64,000 bases of DNA from Planctomycetaceae bacterium (GTDB taxonomy: Bacteria > Planctomycetota > Planctomycetia > Pirellulales > Thermoguttaceae). Made by a program: the position numbers and the translations under genes. The notes under the pieces are model-generated. The model searched no databases, had not been told where the DNA came from, and was given only the letters and a program-made list of their open reading frames with translations. The stretch covers positions 1 through 64,000 of the forward strand of contig SFIW01000003.1 in NCBI GenBank assembly GCA_004556055.1. The letters are read 5' to 3'. Shown here in pieces: positions 7,944 to 16,036 of the stretch. Positions within the stretch are counted from its first letter, which is position 1. The number at the start of each line of letters is the position of its first letter.

Positions 7944-9225
7944 TTAGTACTGGACGCTCATTTGTAATCCGAGAGTGTCGTATTCCGAGTCGGTATGTTT
8001 CTCGCCCTTGGTCGCTTTGGTGAGACCGTGAGTCCAGGTCGTCGACCAGCGAAGATCGGGAGTCCACCACCAGTTGACGCCCAGGACTCCTTCGTCGAAC
8101 GTGCCGTAGGTGGAGCCTTCGACGTTCTTCACGTTGTCCATGTTCGTGTGCGCGTACATGACGACGAGTTCAAGATCGCCAGTCCCCGTAGCTTCCGACG
8201 AAGTTTTCGGAAACGAATCCGAAACGACCGCGCTGGTACGCGATTTCGCCTTCCGACACGTTGAAAGAGTTTTCAATCGGAACGACTCCCGTAAGGAGAT
8301 AGGGCATCGAGCCGGTCCAAACGGTCGGACGCGCGCGGAGTTTGACGGTTTGTTCGCCGCTCGCGACGAGCCAATAAGAGCTGCCGCCGATATGGAGGAC
8401 TTCTTCGAGGTAGCCGTCTTCATTCTCGCGATAGATAGGCGTCGCGGTGAGACGCGTGTCGAGGATGACGCCGGGATTGTCCGTCACAAGCGCGGGCTCG
8501 TCGGTGAGCGCTTTGCTCGCGTAAACGCCGTTATACCAACGGATGTTTTGATCGGCGAAGTGCATCGTCGAGCCGATACCAAGACGTCGGTGAGGGCTGA
8601 AGGACATCGTGTTCCCCGAGAAGTAGGAAATGCCGGGCGAGTTGATCAAGAGGTCGCGTTCGCTCATGCACGTTTCGACCTTGAAGTGGCCGACTTTTAC
8701 CTTCTGGAAAATCGGAACGTCCTTCACGCCGACCATGATGTTCTTATACACGAGGCCCGTCTTTGCGTTATTAATAGCGGAGACAGCGACCGAACATTCG
8801 TAACTTAGAACGTCGTATCCCGTTCCTTTGAGTTGGAAACGCGCTTCGCGCAACGCAAGGTCGTTGTTTACGTCTCCGTAAAACGCCTTATTTTCCCCCG
8901 ATTGATTTACCGCTAACGAGTCGACGATAATGATGCCGCCGAGCTTGTTGACGAATTTCTTCGATTCAAGCGGTTTGTCTTGTTTCTTCTCCACGGTTGA
9001 ACGCAACTTTGCAATTTCCATGCGAAGTTCGTCAATTTCGTCCTCCGGGTCAAACGAATATTCTTCTCCGGGAGTCTGCATCTTTGCCGCTTGGCGTTCC
9101 AGATGGCGCTGATAATAGTCTTCCGCCCAGTGATCGTCCCCTGCGAAAACCAGAGGAACCGCAACGACGACTCCTATCAACGCAAGAGCCGTATGTTTCA
9201 GATAATAAAAAGGGAAAATTCTCAT
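7944..9225 (-). pseudogene. porin (Porin_O_P-like beta-barrel), broken by a single frameshift
   Basis: The frame starting at 9225 has a signal peptide (HTALALIGVVVAVPLVFA), a short coiled coil (DEIDELRMEIAKLRSTVEKK, typical of planctomycete porins) and a beta-barrel of the phosphate-selective porin O/P type (FQLKGTGYDVLSYECSVAVS, FKVETCMSERDLLINS). It stops at 8170 after ENFVGSYGDWRS. The rest of the barrel lies in another frame ending at 7944: DLELVVMYAHTNMD, GVNWWWTPDLRWSTTW and a terminal LQMSVQY with the aromatic end residue used by outer-membrane barrels. Removing one base from the run of four C (four G on the coding strand) near 8187 joins the halves as ...GSYGTGDLELVV. So either a sequencing/assembly error in a homopolymer or a recent inactivating mutation. 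Expected role: diffusion channel in the outer membrane. No partner gene is obvious. Confidence 0.75.
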
Positions 9226-9424
9226 GATTCCTTCACCATTCGACGACGTCCATGTACTATGCGTTGGATGACTCCAACCTTCCCTTCAGGTCGGAATAAA
9301 CCCAACAAGAGAGCTTTTGTCGTATCGGCCTTTTTTATTGGCTCAGTTTAGAGAATTTGTAAAATCCTAGTAAGAAACTAAGCAAAGGTTTCTAAATCGC
9401 GAGAAGTTAAGGCAAGAAATGAAT

Positions 9425-9458
9425 GAAGCGACCGTCGGAAACAGTCGCTTCTTTTTTT
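9425..9458 (-). terminator. hairpin downstream of the AAE-family carrier gene
   Basis: GAAGCGAC (9425-9432) pairs with GTCGCTTC (9444-9451). The T7 run is on the plus strand; on the minus strand the tail is only ATTCATTTCTT. Still the best terminator candidate for the gene ending at 9480. The rest of 9226-9479 is the porin promoter region, with no gene seen. Confidence 0.5.
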
Positions 9459-9479
9459 AAAGGACGATCGGAAATTCGC

Positions 9480-10793
9480 TTATTGCAAGAACTTGATGAG
9501 GAACTGCGAGGCGAGGACGACCATGACGAGCGCGACGGGATAGGTCGACGCGTAAGCGGCGGCGACGTCGTCGGTCTTGGCGGCGTTGATGAGCGCGCCG
9601 AGCGCCGGGGTGGAGGTCATGCCGCCGGTGAGCGAACCAAGGTTGTTGAGCATGCAGAGCTTAACGACGTAGCGCGCGATGAGGTATCCGAGGATCATCG
9701 GGACAAGGGTCATGATCGCGCCGTAGACGAAGAGGATGAAGCCCTGTTCCTGGATGATTTCGACAAAACCGTTTCCGCCGGGGACGCCTGCGCCAATGAG
9801 GAACATAATGAGTCCGAATTCGCGGAAAGACTTGAGGAAATCAGCGGAAAGCTCCATGCTGATCTTTCCGAGATGACCAAAATGACCGAGGATCAAGCCC
9901 ATGAGGAGCGCGCCGCCGGTGTTGCCCAGGGAGAAGCTAGCGCCGCCGGGAAGCGGAATTGAGACTTTACCGAGGATGATACCCAAGCAGATAGCGAGAG
10001 CGAAGGGAGCGAGTCCCATCGGGTCGAGCTTGAGAAGGTTGGCGGGAAGGACGCGTTCGCCGGATTGATCGGAGGAAGCGACGAGCTTCTGTTGTTCGAC
10101 TTTGAGGTCGGCGCGGAGAATGATCGGAACGATCTGGACGAAGAGGACGACGCCGACGACGCCGAAGGGATAACCGATCGCGTGACCGACGGTGACTTCG
10201 TTGATGAGCGCTTCCGAGTTCTCATAGGACAAGAGCGCGTCTTGGGCCGCCGCGAAACCGGGGGTGGTAGTCAAGGCTCCGGAAAGGATGCCCACGCCCA
10301 TAGCGGCGTTGATCGGCGTACACATGATGATGATCGCGGTAACGAGCGCCGCGGAACCGATCACGCAGAAGCCGATGAACGCGTAAGACTTCGCGTTGCG
10401 CTTCAAGTTGGAGAAGAATTTCGGACCGGCAATGAAACCGACGCTGGTGACGAAGCATAGAAGACCAATGTCTTGAACGAGCTTCATCGCGCTTTTCATT
10501 TTCGCTTCGTCGATGGTGACGAGTCCGATTTGATGGAACCAGGAGTTGTTTCCCGCGCCGAAGTGTCCGAAGACGAGAGCCATGAGGAAAACGCCCGCGG
10601 CGCCTAAGCCGACGCCTTTGATTTCGATCTTACCAAGCGCGTAGCCTAAGAACGCGATGAGGAAGACGAGAAAGAGCACGTTTCCGAAGGGGGAAACGAA
10701 CACGCTCTTCAGATAGTCAATAAAAGCAGAGGAATCAGTCGTGCCCTCGGTCGTAGCGAGGAGAGCGAACGCATTGGAAAGAAGTTGCTGCAT
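9480..10793 (-). CDS. aspartate:alanine exchanger (AAE) family carrier, possible succinate/C4-dicarboxylate exporter
   Basis: 437 residues, almost wholly hydrophobic, in two homologous halves as in the Asp-Al_Ex (YidE/YbjL duplication) family. Each half carries the family signature: GALTTTPGFAAAQDAL in the first and GGMTSTPALGAL in the second. The usual pair of central TrkA-C (RCK-C) domains is missing; only a short charged loop (LKVEQQKLVASSDQSGERV) separates the halves, so the protein is shorter than the roughly 550 residues of the family. AAE members exchange aspartate for alanine or export succinate (SucE of corynebacteria). Lying directly downstream of the sdh/frd genes on the same strand, it is inferred to export the succinate they produce or to exchange C4-dicarboxylates. 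GAAAGG precedes the start. Confidence 0.75.
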   Translation of the reverse strand: MQQLLSNAFALLATTEGTTDSSAFIDYLKSVFVSPFGNVLFLVFLIAFLGYALGKIEIKGVGLGAAGVFLMALVFGHFGAGNNSWFHQIGLVTIDEAKMKSAMKLVQDIGLLCFVTSVGFIAGPKFFSNLKRNAKSYAFIGFCVIGSAALVTAIIIMCTPINAAMGVGILSGALTTTPGFAAAQDALLSYENSEALINEVTVGHAIGYPFGVVGVVLFVQIVPIILRADLKVEQQKLVASSDQSGERVLPANLLKLDPMGLAPFALAICLGIILGKVSIPLPGGASFSLGNTGGALLMGLILGHFGHLGKISMELSADFLKSFREFGLIMFLIGAGVPGGNGFVEIIQEQGFILFVYGAIMTLVPMILGYLIARYVVKLCMLNNLGSLTGGMTSTPALGALINAAKTDDVAAAYASTYPVALVMVVLASQFLIKFLQ

Positions 10794-10895
10794 TGGAGCG
10801 ACCTTTCAAAATATCATTGAACGCAAGATAAGGCCGCGACCTTCGAGAGGAGCGACCTTAACCTTGCAAAATTCTAAGCGACGAAGGAGTACGAA

Positions 10896-11636
10896 CTAGT
10901 CTTGAATCTTCGCGAGGAGGAATTCGCGATTAAGACGCGCGATATTGGAAATCGAGATTCCCTTCGGACATTCCGCTTCGCAGGCTCCGGTGTTGGTGCA
11001 GGAACCGAATCCGAGTTCGTCCATCTTGGCGACCATCGCTTTGGCGCGTTTCGCGGCCTCGACGCGGCCTTGCGGAAGTTTCGCAAGGGTAGAGACGCGC
11101 GCGGCGACGAAGAGCATCGCGGAGCCGTTCTTGCACGTAGCGACGCAGGCGCCGCAACCGATGCACGCCGCGGCGTCCATCGACTCGTCGGCGTCTTTCT
11201 TCGCGATCGGGAGAGCGTTCGCGTCGGGAACGATACCGGGGCACGTAATGAAACCGCCGGCCTGGAGAATTTGGTCGAACGCGTTGCGGTTCACGACGAG
11301 GTCTTTAACGACCGGGAACGCCGCAGAACGCCAGGGTTCGATTGTGATCGTGTCGCCGTCGTTGAATTTACGGCAGTGGAGCTGGCAGGTCGTGATGAGA
11401 TCGTCCGGACCGTGAGGACGACCGTTGATGTAAAGGGAGCACATACCGCAAATGCCTTCGCGGCAGTCGTGGTCGAACGCGACCGGCTCTTTGCCTTCTT
11501 CGATCAGGTTGTTGTTGAGAATGTCAAGCATTTCCAGGAACGAAGTATCGGGCGAGATTCCGTCGACGCGGTAGGTTTCGAAACGTCCCTTCGCCTTAGC
11601 GTTTTTCTGACGCCAAACTTTAAGTGTGAATTTCAT
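10896..11636 (-). CDS. sdhB: succinate dehydrogenase/fumarate reductase iron-sulfur subunit
   Basis: 246 residues. All three cluster motifs are present: [2Fe-2S] from CREGICGMC (Cys58, 63, 66) plus Cys84 or Cys88; [4Fe-4S] from CIGCGACVATC (Cys158, 161, 164, 168); and the [3Fe-4S] set from CTNTGACEAEC (Cys213, 219, 223) together with the conserved CP. It passes electrons between the flavoprotein and the quinone/haem subunit on the cytoplasmic face of the membrane. The sequence resembles the type-B enzymes of Bacteroidetes, epsilonproteobacteria and Planctomycetota, which work in either direction; direction cannot be settled from sequence. Third gene of a C-A-B order operon. Confidence 0.95.
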   Translation of the reverse strand: MKFTLKVWRQKNAKAKGRFETYRVDGISPDTSFLEMLDILNNNLIEEGKEPVAFDHDCREGICGMCSLYINGRPHGPDDLITTCQLHCRKFNDGDTITIEPWRSAAFPVVKDLVVNRNAFDQILQAGGFITCPGIVPDANALPIAKKDADESMDAAACIGCGACVATCKNGSAMLFVAARVSTLAKLPQGRVEAAKRAKAMVAKMDELGFGSCTNTGACEAECPKGISISNIARLNREFLLAKIQD

Positions 11637-11706
11637 CGTTCTTACAATATTCTAAAGTTAATTGTTAATTTTACGTAATACTAGGACTTGTTAGAGTGAA
11701 TTCACA

Positions 11707-13656
11707 CTAGTCCTTATAGTTTCGCGTGGAAACGTGAACTTCTTCGTAGTTAAGATCTTCCTTGTGGAGGACGGGATCTTGGTTTTCGCCTTTGTATTCC
11801 CAAGCGGCGACGTACATGTAATTCTTGTCGTCGCGTTTGGTTTCGCCGTCTTCGGTCTGGCTTTCTTCGCGGAAGTGACCGCCGCAAGATTCCTTACGGT
11901 TGAGGGCGTCGAAGGCGATGAGCTTCGCGATTTCGAGGAAGTCGGAGAGACGAACCGCTTTTTCGAGTTCCTGGTTGAATTCGGCCTTGTCGCCGGGAAC
12001 CTTGACGTCGGACCAGAATTCCTTGCGGAGTTCTTCGATCTTCTTGATCGCGGTTTTGAGGCCTTCTTCATTACGGGACATACCGCAGTATTCCCACATG
12101 ATGTGACCGAGCTTCTTGTGGAGGGAGTCGACGGTCTGCTTACCCTTGATGCTGAAGATCTTGTTAATCTTGTCGACGACCGCCTTTTCAGCTTCGTCGA
12201 ACGCTTTGTTCTTCGTGTCGATCTTAGGCGTCTGAATCTCGTGAGAGAGGTAATCGCCGATTGTGTACGGAAGAACGTAGTATCCGTCGGCGAGACCCTG
12301 CATGAGGGCGGAGGCGCCGAGGCGGTTGCCGCCGTGATCGCTGAAGTTCGCTTCGCCGAGGGCGTAGAGGCCTGGGATCGTCGTCATCAAGTTGTAGTCG
12401 ACCCAGATACCGCCCATCGTGTAGTGAATCGCGGGGTAGATCTGCATCGGTTCTTCATAGGGATTGACGTCGGTGATCTTTTCGTACATCTGGAAGAGGT
12501 TGCCGTAGCGTTCTTCGATCGTCTTGCGACCAAGGCGTTTGATCGGTTCAGCGAAATCGAGGAAGACGGCGAGACCGGTTTCGTTGACGCCAAAGCCAGC
12601 GTCGCAACGTTCTTTAGCGGCGCGGGAAGCGACGTCGCGAGGAACGAGGTTACCGAACGCGGGATAGCGACGTTCGAGGTAATAATCGCGATCTTCTTCC
12701 GGAATCTGAGAAGGTTTGATTTGCTTTTTGCGGAGCTTTTCGACGTCTTCCTTTTTCTTCGGAACCCAGATGCGACCGTCGTTACGGAGCGATTCGGACA
12801 TGAGCGTGAGCTTCGATTGCTGCTCGCCGTGAACCGGAATACAGGTCGGGTGAATCTGGACGAAGCAGGGGTTGGCGAAGAATGCGCCCTTCTTGTACGC
12901 CTGAACGAGCGCGGAGCCGTTGCTGTTCATCGCGTTGGTGGAGAGGAAGTAGGTGTTTCCATAACCGCCTGTGGCGAGTACGACGGCGTGCGCGCCGTAG
13001 CGTTCGATTTCGCCGGTGACGAGGTTGCGGACGATGACGCCGCGGGCTTTACCGTCGATGAGAACGATATCGAGGACTTCGCGACGGTTGTAGGATTGAA
13101 CCTTGCCCAACTTAATCATGCGGTTAAGAGAGGCGTAAGCTCCGAGAAGGAGCTGTTGTCCGGTCTGACCGCGAGCATAGAATGTACGCGAGACCTGGGC
13201 GCCGCCGAAGGAGCGGTTGGCGAGGAGTCCGCCGTAGTCGCGCGCGAAGGGGACGCCTTGGGCGACGCACTTGTCGATGATGAGGGAGCTGACTTCAGCG
13301 AGACGGTAAACGTTCGCTTCGCGAGCGCGGAAATCGCCGCCCTTGATCGTATCGTAGAAGAGACGATAGACGGAGTCGTTGTCGTTCTGATAGTTTTTCG
13401 CAGCGTTGATACCGCCTTGCGCGGCGATGGAGTGAGCGCGACGCGGACTGTCGGAGATGCAGAAGATCTTGACGTTATAGCCAAGTTCCGCGAGGGTCGC
13501 CGCGGCGGACGCGCCGCCGAGACCAGTACCGACGACGATGATATCCAGCTTGCGCTTGTTGGCCGGGCTGACGACTTTCACTTGAGCCTTGAAGTTGGTC
13601 CATTTTTCGGACAACGGGCCCGCCGGGATTTTAGACTGCAGCTTAGGATCAGACAT
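11707..13656 (-). CDS. sdhA: succinate dehydrogenase/fumarate reductase flavoprotein subunit
   Basis: 649 residues, full length. The Rossmann FAD motif GTGLGG is at residues 43-48, and RRAHSIAAQGG supplies His75, the expected site of covalent 8-alpha-FAD attachment. The active-site region includes HPTCIPVHGE (substrate His) and the arginine in RYPAFGNLVPRDVASR used as proton shuttle in this family. It interconverts succinate and fumarate in the cytoplasm, docked on the iron-sulfur subunit. It lacks its own terminator on either side, and is spaced 70 bases from sdhB and about 95 from sdhC, consistent with one transcript. The opposite strand also has a long open frame, but it shows no recognisable protein and is a codon-bias shadow. 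Confidence 0.96.
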   Translation of the reverse strand: MSDPKLQSKIPAGPLSEKWTNFKAQVKVVSPANKRKLDIIVVGTGLGGASAAATLAELGYNVKIFCISDSPRRAHSIAAQGGINAAKNYQNDNDSVYRLFYDTIKGGDFRAREANVYRLAEVSSLIIDKCVAQGVPFARDYGGLLANRSFGGAQVSRTFYARGQTGQQLLLGAYASLNRMIKLGKVQSYNRREVLDIVLIDGKARGVIVRNLVTGEIERYGAHAVVLATGGYGNTYFLSTNAMNSNGSALVQAYKKGAFFANPCFVQIHPTCIPVHGEQQSKLTLMSESLRNDGRIWVPKKKEDVEKLRKKQIKPSQIPEEDRDYYLERRYPAFGNLVPRDVASRAAKERCDAGFGVNETGLAVFLDFAEPIKRLGRKTIEERYGNLFQMYEKITDVNPYEEPMQIYPAIHYTMGGIWVDYNLMTTIPGLYALGEANFSDHGGNRLGASALMQGLADGYYVLPYTIGDYLSHEIQTPKIDTKNKAFDEAEKAVVDKINKIFSIKGKQTVDSLHKKLGHIMWEYCGMSRNEEGLKTAIKKIEELRKEFWSDVKVPGDKAEFNQELEKAVRLSDFLEIAKLIAFDALNRKESCGGHFREESQTEDGETKRDDKNYMYVAAWEYKGENQDPVLHKEDLNYEEVHVSTRNYKD

Positions 13657-13751
13657 GTCTTTATCTTTTATGTGGTTAGAATGTGAACGATATCTTCGTG
13701 AGAATAAAATGTACCGAACGTCGACGCGTGAAATTGCGCGTCGCGAAAGCG

Positions 13752-14414
13752 TCAGGACCTAATGCCCAAAAGGAAGCATACGGGGACGGCGGCGTAAGCG
13801 AGGAAAACGATCTCCGCGTAGATCTTCGCGAGACACTGAAGACGCGGAATCCAAAGGGAGTTCGTCAGACCGATCGTCTGGAAGGCGCTCCAGAACCCGT
13901 GGGAGACGTGATAGTAGATCGCGGAGAACCACACGAGATAGAGGACGCAGAACTGCCACTTCGAGAAAAGATTGACGATAAGATCGTAGGCGTTCTGACC
14001 TTCGCCGCCAATCCAGTGCTGGAGCTGCATCTTGGACCAGAAATTGACGAGATGGATAGCAAGGAATCCGAGGACGATGATCCCGAGCACGAACATGTTC
14101 TTCGACGCCCAAGAGGTCGCCTGAGATTTATTGGCGACGGCGTATTGCATCGAACGAGGGCGCGCGGTTAAGTTGTGGAATTCCACAAAGAGCGAGAAGA
14201 GGATGTGAACGATAAAACCGCCCGCGAGCACCGGAACCATCAGTTGCACGAGGGGGTTGGTGTCCATGAACGCGCAGACCGTGCCGTACAGGTCGCGCGA
14301 GACGAGCGCACACGCGTTCAGGCCGGCGTGCAAAGCGAGGAAAACCAACAAGAATAAGCCTGAGAGGCTCATTATTAGTTTCTTACCGATTGATGAACAA
14401 AGGAAATTGACCAT
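13752..14414 (-). CDS. sdhC: succinate dehydrogenase/fumarate reductase cytochrome b subunit (type B)
   Basis: 220 residues with five hydrophobic segments, the single-polypeptide membrane anchor of type-B succinate:quinone oxidoreductases (cytochrome b558 family). Histidines in or next to membrane spans that could ligate two haems occur in FLALHAGLNA, VHILFSLFVEFHN, LAIHLVNFW and YHVSHGFWSAF. It anchors the flavoprotein and iron-sulfur subunits and exchanges electrons with (mena)quinone; the di-haem arrangement allows coupling to membrane potential. First gene of the operon, about 250 bases after the predicted promoter. No clear ribosome site precedes its ATG. Confidence 0.92.
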   Translation of the reverse strand: MVNFLCSSIGKKLIMSLSGLFLLVFLALHAGLNACALVSRDLYGTVCAFMDTNPLVQLMVPVLAGGFIVHILFSLFVEFHNLTARPRSMQYAVANKSQATSWASKNMFVLGIIVLGFLAIHLVNFWSKMQLQHWIGGEGQNAYDLIVNLFSKWQFCVLYLVWFSAIYYHVSHGFWSAFQTIGLTNSLWIPRLQCLAKIYAEIVFLAYAAVPVCFLLGIRS

Positions 14415-14674
14415 GGTTTGAGATTCTGTAATGCTTTCGCGGTTAAAATATTATGACGAACGCGTCAACCTTACGCTCAACCTCGTTCGTCGCCACTACT
14501 CTAGCGTGATAGCGAAAGACGTCGACTCGACTCCGCAAGAAATGAACCTTGCGCGATGCGATCAACCGTCGAAACCAACTCGTCGACAGCTCCCCTCGCG
14601 CATTTTTCGGAGTTAATTTCTCAAGACTCCGCGTTAGGTCAAACTAACTTATAAACGTCTTTACGCCACTAATA

Positions 14675-14703
14675 ATACTACCCCTTGACGCCTTTTTTGT
14701 CAA
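14675..14703 (-). promoter_or_regulatory. promoter of the sdhCAB-carrier operon
   Basis: On the minus strand: TTGACA (14703-14698), 17-base spacer, TAGTAT (14680-14675). Start would be near 14668, leaving an unusually long leader of about 250 bases before sdhC. The 14415-14838 gap shows no convincing gene. Confidence 0.65.
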
Positions 14704-14710
14704 GTTGACA
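14698..14710. promoter_or_regulatory. perfect palindrome overlapping the sdh promoter -35 box (operator candidate)
   Basis: TGTCAAGTTGACA is a perfect 6-1-6 inverted repeat; one arm is the -35 hexamer. It resembles the style of CRP/FNR-type or repressor half sites but matches none exactly. A further TTGAC arm at 14685-14689 makes a second inverted repeat with GTCAA at 14699-14703. Confidence 0.45.
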
Positions 14711-14838
14711 CAAGGGGGTTTTGGTAATTTTGGTAATGTTTTTCTATAACAAAACAAGGGGAATTTTCATCTTTTAGGCAATGAATAACAGTACGAAAAC
14801 GCGCCTCCCAGCCGTCCATTGTCTAACCCTCTATATCC

Positions 14839-15768
14839 TTAAGGGAGAATTTTACCCGTCGATAAATAGAGCTTGTACCAGTCGTCCCTTTCCATTTCTA
14901 TTTCCGTCGCTTGGCAAAGGTCGGCGAGACGCTCCGGATTCATCGTTCCTAAAATCACTTGGAACTGCGCCGGATGACGCAAAATCCACGCGATCGCCGT
15001 CGCTCCCTTCGAAAGACCATATTTCTTACCAACCTCTTCCAACGCGGCGTTGAGTCCTGGATACTTCGGATTATCGATGAAAGTTCCTTCGAAGAAGCCG
15101 TATTGCAAAGGAGACCACGCCTGAACCGTAATATTGTTTAAGCGACAATAGTCGAGGAGCCCGCAGTCCCGATCGATCGAATATTCCGACGTCCTGTTAT
15201 TCACAAAAAGGGCGTGATCGAGGAGTTGCGATTCCGTCAACGACAACTGGAGTTGATTGAAAACGATCGGGCAGTTGAGGGATCGAGAGAGGAGTCGGCA
15301 TTGCGTCGGAGAGAGGTTGCTGACGCCGAAGTTGCGGATCTTGCCCGCAGTAAAGAGCTCTTCAACCGCTCCTGCGACTTCGTCCGGTTCGAAGAGAAGA
15401 TCGGGACGATGGAGAAGGAGGGAGTCTAGATAATCTGTCTTGAGCCGCGTGAGAATTTCGTCGACCGCCGTAAGTATAGCGCCGCGCGACCAATCGAAGA
15501 CTTGACGCTGAGGATAGATACCGCACTTCGATTGGATGAAGACGTCTTCTCTCTTGATTCCAGATCCGACGAACGCTTCGCCGAAACGCGTTTCCGCTTC
15601 GCCGTTCTTTCCGTAACAGGTCGCGTGGTCGAAAAAGACGACGCCCAGATCGACGGCGTTGCAAACGAGGCGTCGCGCCGCCGCGACGTCGAGGGAAGGA
15701 AGTCGCATACACCCTTGGATTATTGCGGGCAAGTCTTGTCGCGCGCCTTTAACATGGATATATTTCAC
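14839..15768 (-). CDS. aldo/keto reductase (YdhF-like)
   Basis: 309 residues from the GTG at 15768, chosen because AAAGGAG lies 7 bases upstream; a longer frame from 15819 has no ribosome site. The protein has the AKR TIM-barrel signatures: FFDHATCYG (catalytic Asp and Tyr region), SKCGIYPQ (Lys), LLLHRPD (His), IRNFGVSN (NADPH barrel strand), and QAWSPLQYGFF. The spacing and the YDLDSLLLHRPD-type segment fit the YdhF-like subgroup. It should reduce carbonyls with NADPH in the cytoplasm; the natural substrate is unknown. It is transcribed alone toward the sdh promoter region, and its predicted leader contains a hairpin (15801-15828). Confidence 0.88.
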   Translation of the reverse strand: MKYIHVKGARQDLPAIIQGCMRLPSLDVAAARRLVCNAVDLGVVFFDHATCYGKNGEAETRFGEAFVGSGIKREDVFIQSKCGIYPQRQVFDWSRGAILTAVDEILTRLKTDYLDSLLLHRPDLLFEPDEVAGAVEELFTAGKIRNFGVSNLSPTQCRLLSRSLNCPIVFNQLQLSLTESQLLDHALFVNNRTSEYSIDRDCGLLDYCRLNNITVQAWSPLQYGFFEGTFIDNPKYPGLNAALEEVGKKYGLSKGATAIAWILRHPAQFQVILGTMNPERLADLCQATEIEMERDDWYKLYLSTGKILP

Positions 15769-15800
15769 AACCGGTCTCCTTTGTGGATATTTTGAAGCAA

Positions 15801-15828
15801 AAGCGGCGCTCGGAGGCAATCGCCGCTT
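15801..15828 (-). other. leader hairpin of the aldo/keto reductase (attenuator-like)
   Basis: AAGCGGCG (15801-15808) pairs with CGCCGCTT (15821-15828). Read on the minus strand it is followed by TTTTGCTTC, so it looks like an intrinsic terminator placed between the predicted promoter and the GTG start. Confidence 0.4.
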
Positions 15829-15854
15829 CTTTATAGAAGGATCGCTTACGTATG

Positions 15855-15882
15855 AGTGTACTAGAGACGCGCGTTAAAACAA
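15855..15882 (-). promoter_or_regulatory. promoter candidate for the aldo/keto reductase
   Basis: On the minus strand TTGTTT (15882-15877), 16 bases, TACACT (15860-15855). It would put the hairpin at 15801-15828 in the leader. Confidence 0.4.
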
Positions 15883-15900
15883 GTCGGCGTATTTTTGCGC

Positions 15901-15929
15901 TTGCGCTAAGAACGCGCTTTGTCTACAGT
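15901..15929 (+). promoter_or_regulatory. promoter for the exported thioredoxin/protease-like protein
   Basis: TTGCGC (15901-15906), 17 bases, TACAGT (15924-15929); leader of about 100 bases to the ATG at 16037. Confidence 0.5.
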
Positions 15930-16036
15930 TGCGACGAATGGATTTGTCCGAACGCCGAGTTCGGGGCGTTCCGCGGACGCGCGCGACGAAGCGCGTTGAG
16001 CGGACGGAACGCTGAAATAATGGAGCTTGACACTCG

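Noticed and set aside
11734..13686. A 650-codon open frame on the plus strand opposite the flavoprotein gene
   Set aside because: It mirrors sdhA, whose family motifs are unambiguous, and encodes a repetitive Val/Phe/Glu pattern typical of an antisense shadow of GC-biased codons.
14431..14616. Small plus-strand gene upstream of sdhC
   Set aside because: No ribosome site or recognisable sequence; the region is better explained as sdh leader.
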